From assembly GCA_040954595.2 (NCBI GenBank), contig CM082577.2, positions 19,716,001 through 19,780,000 on the forward strand: 64,000 nt of DNA, read 5' to 3'. This document shows positions 35,541 to 47,400 of this stretch, one piece after another. Both the position numbers and the translations under genes were made by a program. Each line of letters starts with the position of its first letter. Position 1 is the stretch's first letter. The stretch comes from Balanoglossus misakiensis. Lineage: Eukaryota > Hemichordata. The notes under the pieces were generated by a model. The model was not told where the DNA came from. It did not search any database and saw only the letters and a program-made list of their open reading frames with translations.

Positions 35541-36627
35541 TGTGTACTGGAGAAGGTTTATTTACAAGTGTTTACCAAAGGTCTGTGATTGTTAGCTTTG
35601 TTTGTTGGGCAGATTATGCAAATAGTACACTGACCGGCAAGCTATCAGGAGTTGTCTGACTTCTTGTGTGTCCAGGAAAACTGCCAATTTTGCTCCTGTA
35701 CAAATGTTTTCTTCGAACATGACACATTAGACAATGTTTGAAAATACCAATCTATGAAAGAGATTTCAATTGGAAATCAAGGCACTTTAAGGGTATATTG
35801 TTACTGAAAATCAGAGGTCTAACCTTCTTTAATGGTCCCATAGAAAAAAATTGGATTTGGACTGGACCATTAGTGGTGAAAGGGTTAATTGTTTATGTAT
35901 ATTAAAGGTATATTAAAGGTACAGGCTCACTTTCAATTTACATATGTCCATAAATGACAGAAATGGTGTACCTGAGTTTTCTAAAGAACATATGGGGTGC
36001 TCTTTTTTTTGTGTGTGCCACGCATTGAAAATATGTGATTGACTAGATATCAATTTCTCATGGTAACTGTAGCTAATGGTGATCGATTACTTTCAAGGTT
36101 TCAACTAGTGTTGCTTAGAGGCCAGTAGCATTGAGACTCAACTTACCACTTCTATGTAAAATCTTGCACTTAGTCTGTATTGTTCAATGTGAGAAATAAA
36201 TAAATACATGTATGTATGTGAACGTGATGTTTGGTGAAATATATTCAGCACACACTCATTTAGACCCTTACATGTACATGAATATGCAGTAGCCAGTGTG
36301 CGCACTCAATGATTCACCATGCAGTTAATATAGCTCACTTACAAGTAACTTGAAATGCAAAATCATGTGTCTACATTAACAAACACATAAGCACCTGTTG
36401 CTACTGGTTAGTCTTCAACTTTTGTCTAACAAAAAGCTCATCAAAACAGATTCTTAGGTCCAAACCCAGGGTTTCAATACATGCATGCTGGATACAGTGC
36501 TTTGAAATTCTCATCGCTAGTGGGAACTCTTGGATGCACTCCAGTCATGTTGGCAATGCGACTTTTTAGCACAAACATTGTACCACTTATTCATACTGTA
36601 GTAGTATTCCCTGTAAGTTCGATGAAA
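35541..36627. other. intergenic, one dispersed repeat fragment
   Basis: A fragment of the 13690 repeat (gaaaatatgtgattgactag) lies near 36005-36075. No gene. Confidence 0.4.
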
Positions 36628-36630
36628 TAA

Positions 36631-37595
36631 GGCTGCATTCACAAACACCTCTGGAGGGGGGGGGGGGGAGAATTCAATTTTTTTTACCGTTAATTTTCAC
36701 ATGCCCCCCTCAACAACCCGAAAAATTTTCAAATCCCCCCCTTCCGAACTGCTAAAATTTTCAAATCCCCCCCCCCTATTTTCTTTCACACAGCAAAACA
36801 CATCACCTATCTATCTTGTAAAAAAGAAAAACAGCGCTCCCATGAAAAGAATTTGAAACTGATGTTTCCCCTTATCAGTGGGTATTAAAACTGAACATTG
36901 TTTCTATTTTTTAAGTATTTTTGTATTCTGTGTTGGGAGACATTGTAAACCGAGAAGTGAAGGGGGTGGGGTTGGGAGGGGGGGGGGGTCGGCAAGTTTG
37001 TGTCATCGGTTTTCAAAATCAGGCCGACCCCCCCCCCCTTCACCCAGGACCAACAAATGATGACCCCCCCTTTGACAGACCCCAAAATGCTAGATTTGGT
37101 AAAACAAGAAAAGTGGCGGGGGTGGGCGTGGGAGGGGGTGTCCCCCTCCCACATAAGAAAATTTTATAAAATACAGAGCTCAAAGCTGCATTTTAATGAA
37201 CCCAAAAGCAAATTAACTCAACTACCGGTATGTTGGGGAGGACAAATTTAACCTTTGGCGCTCAAAGTTAGCATGGGGGGGGGGGGGGGGGGGGCAGGTC
37301 CCCTGACCTGGGACACTAGATAAACCAGTCAATGATTTAAAGGTGTTGATGAATGACGGGGGTGGGGGTGGGAGGGGGTGTCCCCCTCCCACATGAGAAA
37401 AATTTGTATTATGAAGGGTTCAAAACTGCATTTTTGTGGACTCAAAATAAATATTTAGTCCTCAAAGTTTTCAAGTCCCCCCCTTAACAGTCCCTAAATT
37501 ATTTCAAATCCCCCCCTTTCATACCCTCAATTTTTTCAAATCCCCCCCCCCTCAATTCTCCTGCCCCCCCTCCAGAGGTGTTTGTGAATGCAGCC
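36631..37595. mobile_element. PIF/Harbinger-like MITE family C, full copy
   Basis: Ends GGCTGCATTCACAAACACCT and its inverse, flanked by TAA on both sides. Long G and C tracts lie inside. The palindrome gggagggggtgtccccctccc occurs twice. The interior shares blocks with family B. Confidence 0.8.
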
Positions 37596-37598
37596 TAA

Positions 37599-38168
37599 AC
37601 CTGTGTTCTTTTCTGACACCAAATTCAAACTTTTCAACGTACATACAGACACTGAATATGTTAAGCAACTATTGATTCTTTTGAACTTCTGTATAGGCAT
37701 TTTGGTTTGGGGGGGGGGGGGGCATTGTACAGTTGCTGAAAGTTTTAAATGTTAAGGCAAACATGAAATATATTTCATACTGTGACATGTTTCTCCATCA
37801 TAACAATTTTTATTTTCAAACATTTAAAACACAAATAGCTAGTCGAAAATGATATTTTCTGACCTCTAAAAATACCAGTGTATTTTATACATGCAACTCT
37901 AAAAAAATGTACATACATGTCAAAGTATGTATCAATCACACTTCTGATATAGGGCAGTCTGAATATCAATACACATATTTCACAAAAGAACGGAAGTTCA
38001 TATTGTGCATGTGTAATCATATGCAAATCGAGCGTTTGACCTAGTTGTTATACGGAAGGTTCAGGAATGTTGTAAAATTTTGAACAGTATAGTGCGAAAT
38101 GTATTTATTGACAAACAGTTAGAGGCCACAGTGTGCGCCCTCTATGTCAGTTATTGTTACTTCCATTA
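37599..38168. other. intergenic, nothing recognised
   Basis: Contains a G run at about 37711-37722. No gene. Confidence 0.4.
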
Positions 38169-38845
38169 AGGTGGCATTGCACGAAACTGTCAAGACTTTT
38201 TCAGAGGCCTATTTCTCATCAAAGACAACGTTAAAACCCCTATAAACCATACACATTCTAGAAGCTGAGTTTTTGAACTTTTGTTTGAGTTGCATATTTT
38301 ATTGACCCCCAGAAATGGCAACGTTTTTGGGTTAAAATTTTTTTTTTTTTATCATGTCATTCAATTGAAATTAGGTAAAAAAGTTGACCATGCATCATGC
38401 ATCTTAGTATGTCATTCGAAACAAGAGTACATGTGCAAAAAAATTTTGTTTTGCGTTATCTGCTTCCATTGAGGAGTAACAGTGTTTGAAAGTTAGATTT
38501 TTACAAGGGACACTTTATCGACTAGAAATTTTTTCGTATTGTTAGATGGGTCATACACAATCCCCTGTTAAAATTTGAGCAAATTCGGCCAACGCAGAGC
38601 GAAGCTAAATTCTTCTGAACTTGTCAAGAGCAGCGAAAATGCAAACTGAGAAAAACGGCAATTTGCATTGTTGACACCTATTTGTTAAGCTGTGAACTCA
38701 TTCAGAAAAGTGCTATTTTGGGGTGATTATGCACCATTTCCGCCAAGACGCCTTTGTCAGAATGTGGATCAGTATTAGACTTACCGATCTATGTAAAAAA
38801 AGTTAAATTTGGCAAAAAATCACAACTTTTCATGCAATGCCACCT
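38169..38845. mobile_element. MITE with AGGTGGCATTGCA ends
   Basis: The 13-bp ends at 38169-38181 and 38833-38845 are inverse complements. A fragment of the right end recurs at 56054-56096. Confidence 0.6.
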
Positions 38846-39870
38846 GAAGTCTCACTGTTTTTAGCTTCCCGCCATAGTGCAGTTTCCTTTTCATTGAAGC
38901 ATTTCCCCCCACCATTTCCACATTCCCGTCTCATTACTTTCATATTCCCTTTTAACCCTGAAATTGCTGTCACTTTGCATTGTATTTTCATATTGCTACG
39001 CATACTTTACCTGTGAGGTGCACTTCCTTTTTTTAGTGTTCCAATAAAGCACCTCCTTTTCTGCCAATATCATGATTTGTGTTTTATTAATTAATTAAGC
39101 CTACTTGTACATTGTGTGTCTTTACCTCACCATGTTTTAAACGGAAGAAGTCGACGCGCCGTGTGGGTGTCTCCTCCCCATCAACTCCCCCCCAATGACA
39201 ACATGTCCTCCTGTACCAGCACAAACCCCATTGCAGTCGCCTTAACCTATTAGGACTTCAGTTGCTGTCATGCCCCGTCTATGCTACGGTGAGCTGCTTC
39301 GTTCATTCTAAAAATTATCTAATTTTCGGGATTTGGGGGTGAATTCTAATGTTTATCAACAAACAAATGTGGCGCGACGACCGCTTCCCTTTAAGCATTA
39401 TTAATGTGTAGTCATTCAAATGCATGTAAAAATTGATCGAATTTGGCAGTATACAATGTCAATACAATGTCATTGTACATCGTGGTTGAGTGGTAAATCG
39501 CAATTTTTGAGTTGGAATGTTGTACTTGGACATGTACATGACATAAAGAATTTTGAACATACTAGTATCACAGTTGACTGACTTGGGTTTATAGGACTTC
39601 ATAAGCACAGTGGCGAACCAGGGCTCACATGCAACTGTGCTCCCTAAAATTGCCCCAAGTCTGTGGGATTAATTGTCACAGTAAATTAAATAAATTTGTT
39701 CCAAGTCACTATAGCCGTTTTACTATCTATGCAATACCATGTGTGGAGTGAACACGTAGGTCGGGGGAACTTGGTGAGCAGTAATTAACTGAAACTCACG
39801 CAACTGAAATTACTCACCCAAGGCTTATTACATACAAAAATAAAATTAAAGAAGGTGATCAACTGATTAA
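38846..39870. other. intergenic, nothing recognised
   Basis: No supported exon on either strand. Confidence 0.4.
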
Positions 39871-39875
39871 GAATC

Positions 39876-39881
39876 TTTATT
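39876..39881 (-). terminator. candidate polyadenylation signal for ECSIT
   Basis: TTTATT on the + strand reads AATAAA on the - strand, about 1.4 kb after the ECSIT stop, the nearest canonical hexamer I found. Confidence 0.25.
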
Positions 39882-40315
39882 CCGTGCCAAATCATGTCCG
39901 TGTTGTCACCAAAAACGTACATCATAACTTTAATTTCTACTATCGTATTATTTCATTTAAAAGAAGCAAAATAAGTTGCTTGTGCACATTCTAGCATCCC
40001 AACCTGACTTAAATTTGCAAGAAGGCCGTCAATGGACTACATGTGGTCATTTTTTTCATCAGTCAAAATTTCCGTAAGCTGTGTGTTCAAATCATTGATT
40101 AAAGAGTCTCTTTGAACTGTAGCCATAACATACACATGATATGGTGCATATTTCAAGTTAAGTTGCCCTGTATAACAATTAGGTCAAACATCAGATTTAC
40201 TACAGAATTCAAAAAAGCTGCAACAACCGCCAAACTAGAAACACCGTATTTCTTTGATGCAGACAACACATTCTCTAAAATTGTAACAACGTCACAATTT
40301 AGTTGACAAAGAGAC

Positions 40316-40569
40316 GCCCCCCCCCCCATCCCAATTGCGCAGTTGAAGTAGTGTGTGTTGAGAGAGACATGAACAGAAAGGGGTAAGAGACTCGACTCGA
40401 ACGACGAGAGTTGTTTAGCGTGTCGAATGCTGCTCTACGAAGCTCGTAGTTATCTTCTGACCGGGACAGTCTGTGTTCGAGTCGAGTCTCCTACCCCTTT
40501 CTGTTCACCGTTCACGTCTTTCTCAACACACACTACTTAAACTGCGCAATTGGGATGGGGGGGGGGGGC
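40316..40569. mobile_element. foldback element with C/G-run ends
   Basis: Arms of about 85-90 bp: ccccatcccaattgcgcagt ... gactcgactcgaac and its inverse around 40477-40569. Central 70-bp loop. Confidence 0.8.
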
Positions 40570-41257
40570 AAAGTACATGTAACTTTTGTTCTGATGTATA
40601 TTCAATCTGGGTGATCATACATCACATGATCATCCAAACATTTCCATACACTGTAATTAGTAAACCTTGTTACTAAAGTTACTTCAAGTAATACAACAAG
40701 TATATGTTTCATCTGCAGATGTCTATCATTTGAAAAATATAATTCAATTTGTACATGCTGCATAACTCACTATGATGCATTAACACAACATTCCAGTGAA
40801 ATCTCTATATGCATGATATACTACAATTGATCATTAACTAGCTACTAGTCAGGCAGAGACACTGATTCGTGTTCTTCCCTACCAATCATAGCTGGAACAA
40901 GCACACGTCCTCCAGAGACATGACGTGAATCACAGGGTCTGGACGTTCGTGCAAGCGACCGGCAGAGATTTCTCCTGATCCGGGAACTTTATAGAACTCT
41001 CGGCATCCGCCAATCAGAAATACAAATTTTACACGCATTGAATCAGAGACTGTATTATGGCTGATGTCACTTCCAAATAATCATGGTGAAGAGTCTAGTT
41101 CATTCATTCATTCATCGTACCTGAAAGACGAGGAATAAGGATGTATCTTTTGACTTATGAATATTCATGTCCTTACAAGAACAGACAGTCACAGCGCATC
41201 CTCTTATCCAGTGTGGGGGTGCGGTGCACACCACACGACACAGTGACTGTGGAGAGT

Positions 41258-41445
41258 CTAACTGGCTACCTGTGCAGATATTTCTTTTGTATCTGATGAC
41301 TGGTGTATGTTGAACATAACTGGTATGTTGCCCAGATTAGGATTGTCCTCTTGTAGATTTGAGATCCACATTCTGAGTGATTCCCGACTATCATCACCTG
41401 TCATGCATATTGCAAACACTGGGCCTTCCTTGTGGACAGCTACTC
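41258..41445 (-). CDS. ECSIT: ECSIT exon 5 (last)
   Basis: 188 bp from acceptor ttgttcttacag to TAG. E-G-P-V-F-A-I-C-M-T-G and the following W-I-x-x-L-Q-E-x-N-P motif are the family's C-terminal signature. The tail after I-P-V-M-F is short compared with mammalian ECSIT. Confidence 0.92.
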
Positions 41446-44400
41446 CTGTAAGAACAAAATTCATAAATACCATGACAACCAGACCAAGTTGTCCTCACAC
41501 TGAAAAGGATATTAGTTGATATCACAACTCAAATATGTTAATAAGCAGTAAGTTGATAAGCCAATCACACTGTCCAAATGAATCTCTGTACATAGCCTAG
41601 ATTATGGAAAGAAGCCATGTAAGCAGGCGGATCATGAAGGCACCTTTCAGTGGCAAATTTTAAAATATCTCAGCTTACTCATATCAGCCAATGGTCACCT
41701 TGCGAAGTTTGCAGATGACAGTGCTTTACTTTCGCTCTCACATAATCAAGAACAGGCATCATTAAAAGTGGATAAGAGAGTCCTTCGCTTTTCTATAAAA
41801 TTAAGCAATAACCCCCGCCACAGGCGGGTATACACGAGATTTGGGTACAATTCGAGACATATAGCACGAGCCGTAAGGCGAGTGCTATATGGAGCTAATT
41901 GTACCCAAATCGAGTGTATACCCGACTGAGGCGGGGGTTTTTGCTATTATATTATATCAACCACTGTTTTTGTGGCATATCAGTGTCATTTTCTTACCGA
42001 AACGGTGTCAGAAAGAGAAATTACGATCGTGAACCAACATGGCGACGACGAATGTAAACACGAGTGGCCGGGATCGAGCATTAAACATGAAGCAGACGAC
42101 AAAAAGTGACAAGACGGGCATCGCGCGTGGCAAAGCGACAAATATATCCACAGAGCAGTTCCAAAATAAAACGTCCGTTAATTCAACATTATTTTTGTTT
42201 TATTTATTTGGTTTAAACACGCGCGACTGTGGTTTAACCGCACATTTTGCTGCCGTATGCTAGTTCAGGGCCCGTTTTACCACTGCTAGCCATGGTAAAA
42301 CAGTATTTTACCATGGCTGGATTCAGCTCTCGTCCAATCAGAATCGCGGACGGTAGCATGATATAATATAACATTCATTGAAGGCTTTGTTACATTTTCC
42401 TTCATTTGTTGGCTGCTAAATCTGTCCTTTAAAAATAAACACTCACTGGAAAAGATTGTTTTAATTAGATCAAAAATAATCGGCTCTCCCGAGAGAAATT
42501 TGCAATGTTTCTATAATCAACAGGCACTTAAAGCTCACGTAAGCAATTCTGTCCTCCAACACCAATATTTTATCACTAAAGTTTGTTTTAATTCCTTCCA
42601 ACAGATGTTTTAAGGTCCCAGCAGGTCAAACAGGTGAAACATTCTTTTATTTCATTTTCAACTGCAAAAGGAATTGAATGATTTTCCATGTGTATGCTTG
42701 CTCTCTTTTTATATGATCAAATTGTTTGACTTTTTGGATTTCTTTACTATGTGTACCGGTATGTGTGTTTTTCATGAGTCACCTTTTAAACACTCAGTTT
42801 TAGCATGAAAATATATTACTGAATTGTATATCATACTATGAAAGAACTCTAGACTCTCACACTGAACATTAGTCAGTTACATCCTGGTATCAGTTTAATG
42901 GGTGTCTAAGATTGTCACACAAGTTCAACAAGCAAAATTCATTTGTTGGGGGGGGGGGGTTGAGGTCAACTGGTTTAGTTTCACTTTCACACTTATTTTG
43001 GTGACCCAATTTACCTTCTATGTTTTTAAGCAAAAACTGATACCAAGGAATTCATTCAATTGTTAACCTCTGATTGTTATATAAAATGTAATTCTTCTTC
43101 TGAGTTCTGCAACTTGATTAGGGACCATCCAGTTTTTACGGCAGGGGGGGGGGGGGGCGGCAAGTTTGTGTCATCGGTTTTCAAAATCAGGCCGACCCCC
43201 CCTTCACCCAGGACCAAAAAATGATGACCCCCCTTTGACAGACCCAAAAATATGATGACCCCCCCCCCCACGCCGAAAACATTCGCCGTCCTGATCCTAT
43301 GTACACTGTATGCAATAAAGGGAATGAGGCTCCTCACACCTCAATTATAAATTTCTTAAAATATTATTGAAGTATATAATAGTATATCGTTGCAATAAAG
43401 AAATCTATGAACAAATTAAAATGACAAGTCAATACAATAGTTGCTAGAATCGGTAAAACAAGAAAAGTGGAGGGGGGTGGGAAAATTTTGTAAAATACGG
43501 TGCTCAAAGTTGCAATTTAATGAACTCAAAAGCAAATTAACTCAATGTTAGGGAGGACAAATTTTAATTTTGCCACTCCACTCAAAGTAAGCATCGGGGG
43601 TGGGGTGGCAAGAAGTCTTCCCTGGTACAGTAGACAAACCAGTGAATAAATGCAATGTTGGGAAGAATGGAGAAAATTTTGTAAAATATGTAGCGCAAAG
43701 TTGCATTTTAATGAACTCAAAAGCAAATTATCTCAATGTTTGGGAGGACCAATTTTACTTTTTGCCCCTCCACTCAAAGTTAGAAGATTTGGCGTCATCT
43801 TCGTCATGACATTATTTATAAAACTTCTAGTATATAGAAGATGCAGCGCGAAACTATCAGTTATGCAAAATGGTTTAAACAATTATTCTCCTTTATGTAT
43901 TCACTTTGTTAAATATTATCATCAGTGGGGTTGGGGTGGCAAGCACTCTGCCCTGGTACACTAGACAAACCAGCAAAAAATGCAATGTGGCGGAGAATGA
44001 AGGGGGTGGGCGTGGGAGGGGGTGTCCGCCTCCCACATTAGAAAATTTTGTAAAATAAAGGGTACGAAACTGCAATTTTGTAGACTCAAAAGCAAAAGTT
44101 CGGTGGCAAAAGTATGTGACCCCCCCTAAACGTTTAAAAAAACCAGATGACCCCCCCTTTGTGGACTTCAAAATTTAAGTGACCCCCCTGGATTTTGCCC
44201 CCCCCCCCCCCCCCCCCCCCCCCGGCCGTAAAAACTGAACGGTCCCTTAGTAACACACCCATTTCTACATTCTCTATATCTCATTGTAATATTCGGTCCC
44301 TCAGTCGAAATTTTCAAGACTTTAAACTGTTTTATGAATCACTTGATGAATCAAAAATCAAAGTTATAGCATTATCAGAGATCTGGCAGGTTCAAAATAA

Positions 44401-47400
44401 AGAGTTTTATTGTTTAGAAGGCTATCATTTGGAAACAAATTGTCGAAATGACCAGCGGGGTGGGGGAGTTGGGGCATCATATATACACTCATCTTTGAAT
44501 TATACCTCCATTGAAGCGACTGTAAATCATTCTGAATCTATCTGGCTGAAATTTGAGTTGCCAAAGAAGAAATCACTCATTCTTGGAGTAGTGTATAGGA
44601 AACCAATGAATTCCTTGAAAGTCTTGAATCTGTATTGACTGATAATGACCACAAGAAGATGCAGTGCATACTTGTGGGTGACTTTAAACCCCGGTGCGGA
44701 AAGTACCGGGGTTCGGATTAACGTGTGTTTGTATAGTTGTTTATTTGGGAGTGGTCGTCGTGCATAATGACTGTGTAATTGATCTCATGTACATAGAAAA
44801 TAATTGAACAATTTACACCTCTACGCGATTGACAGCTGTTTGAATGGCGTGGTTATTGCTTCCCAGGGATGTTTCTGAAAAGCACTGAAACCAGATTTCT
44901 CCCAAAATCATCGTTGTTTCAAAAGCTCGTGTACTTTTTCGTCGATAACTTTATGTTGTGTGTGTTTATAAAGCCAACTACTGTCGTTGTGTGGTGTAAT
45001 TCTTTATGCTTGGACCTGTTTGGGCCGATTTTCATAGAGCCAAGATCGTTGGTGTTGTCTGTTGTCAGTCAAACGGCATTAAGATTCGCCACTGATTTGG
45101 GGGGTCTTTTATACCCCGCACCGGGGTTTAATGTAAATGCGTATGATTTAAATGCATATGAAACGGTTGATCTCAATAATAGTATGTCTTCTTTTAGCCT
45201 AACTCAAATGATCACTGTGCCAACACAAATATCAGATCACTCAAGAACGGTTTTTGATCATATTTATACAAATATACATAGTCATTTTGTTAATTGTGGA
45301 ACTGTTGATGTTCATCTTGCTGACCATTTGCCTATATTTGCTATCTTTGAGGATCTACATATTTATTTCCATAAACCAAAGAGTGTTACCTTCAGGGACT
45401 AGCGTAATTTTAATATATGTTCATTTCAAGATGAGGTGAATAGTGCCAATTGGGCAGCTGTGTATGAGAGTACTGATGCTAATACAGCATATGACTCATT
45501 TTAAACCATTTTCTCGAATATTTGTAATAAGCATGCTCCATTGCTTTCTAAAAAGCTTAGTTCAAAAAGAAAAATACGGAAACCGTGGATAACTGCTGGG
45601 ATCTATTGATCAGAAGCATAAGCTCTACACGGATGTCTTAAAAACTAATTATCTGCCAGACGTCTTTACAAAATATAAATGCTATCGGAACATGCTTACA
45701 AATACTCTGAAAAAGGCTATAAAACAAAATTATTATTCTGATCAGTTTACATACTATCAAGCAGATAATATTAAGACATGGAAAATTATTAATGATATTT
45801 CAAGGGGTGGTGGTAAACATGAAAATCTACCAAGTAGTTTACAAATGTCTTCAGCTGGTCGGCAGGCTGCCTTGGTCACCCAGTGTGACATTGTCAATGG
45901 GTTTAATGAGTTTTTTGTCCAAATCGGCGAGGTTCTTGCTAGTAGTAAAACTAATTCAAACAGATGTCACTTGTCATATTTACCACATTGTACATTGCAT
46001 TCTTTTTTTCTTCAATGAACCTCTGAACAAGAAGTTTTTAAATTACTTAAAGCATTAGATAAGCGGAAGGCAGTGGGTTATGATTACATTAGCTCAAAAT
46101 AGTTAATCAATGCAGCATTATATTTCTAAGCCTCTTTAACATTCACAACTGGAATTTTCCCAGATTCTTTAAAAATAGCAAAAGTGACTCCTATCTTCAA
46201 AAATCGCGTCAAGGACACGGTGGTCCCATTGAGTGATTACACAAGAAAAAGTCTACACCGGAGTACATGGCCATATACAGACAGACAGACAGACAGATAG
46301 ACACACATAGCGAGAGATCAATGGGCAAACACTGACTGACCCATAAGCTGCCAATGGCATATGTACTGTACATACACTAAATAGAACAGCTGGCCTCTTT
46401 AAAACTTAGCCAGTTATGTAATCATTCAGGAATTTGCTGTGTTTATATGAATCACAGGAGGGGAGTTCCTGCCTAATTAAAACAACTCAATAAAGTAAAT
46501 ACACACCACTTTGCAAAGCAATCTGACCAGTAGTTCTTGAGTTACTGAGTTTTGCCAAAATTCACATTTTTCCAGCTAATTTGCATAGTTTTGGCAATGA
46601 CAACTTCATTTGAACAAACTCCCATCTACAGCCCAGCCTGCATCAGCACACCAAATATCAAGGTGATACACGCAGCGGTTTTCAAGTTTTTGATGTGGAC
46701 GGACATCCATCCATCCATCCATCCATACATACATACATACATACAGACGCAACCGATCCCATAAGGTCCCATGGTACATACCAATGGGACCCAAAAAAGG
46801 AGAGATGACTGATCCAGGTAATTATAGACCAGTGTCAGTATTGCCACAAATTAGTAAAATTTTCGAAAAACTTATTAATAAGCAAATTATTTCCTATTTT
46901 AACAAATTTGATTTACTTTACCCTTACCAGTATGGCTTCAGAGAAAATTTTAGTACTAAGTTGGCAATTGTGGAACTAGCACAGAAAATTCTGGACGAAA
47001 TTGATATGGGAAGTAAGGTCATCGGGATATTTCTTGACTTGAAGAAAGCATTTGATACCGTGAATCATGACATTTTGATAGACAAACTAGACAATTACGG
47101 TGTTAGGGGACTCCCTAACAATCTCTTCAGAAGTTATTTGGCCAACAGAAGGCAACATGTAAATATTAATGGGGTACGATCAGATGAATTACAAATTGTG
47201 GAGTTTCACAAGGTTCTATGCTGGGTCTAACCCTTTTTCTCATTTATGTATTAAAATGACATAGCAGGAGCAGCAAGGTACTTTGACACCTGTCTATTTG
47301 CAGACGATACCAGTCTATTTCATACATTCAATTCAAGAAATATAATAGATCTTTCAGAAATAGATTCACAATTGAAAAATGTTATAAACTGGTGTGATGC

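Noticed and set aside
42039-42263. 74-codon frame beginning ATGGCGACGACG, resembling a first exon
   Set aside because: It lies between the inverted ends of a foldback element and has no donor site I could defend.
44869-45402. 177-codon frame as a gene
   Set aside because: It crosses from the nested TTAA MITE into LINE sequence and is an artefact of the insertion.
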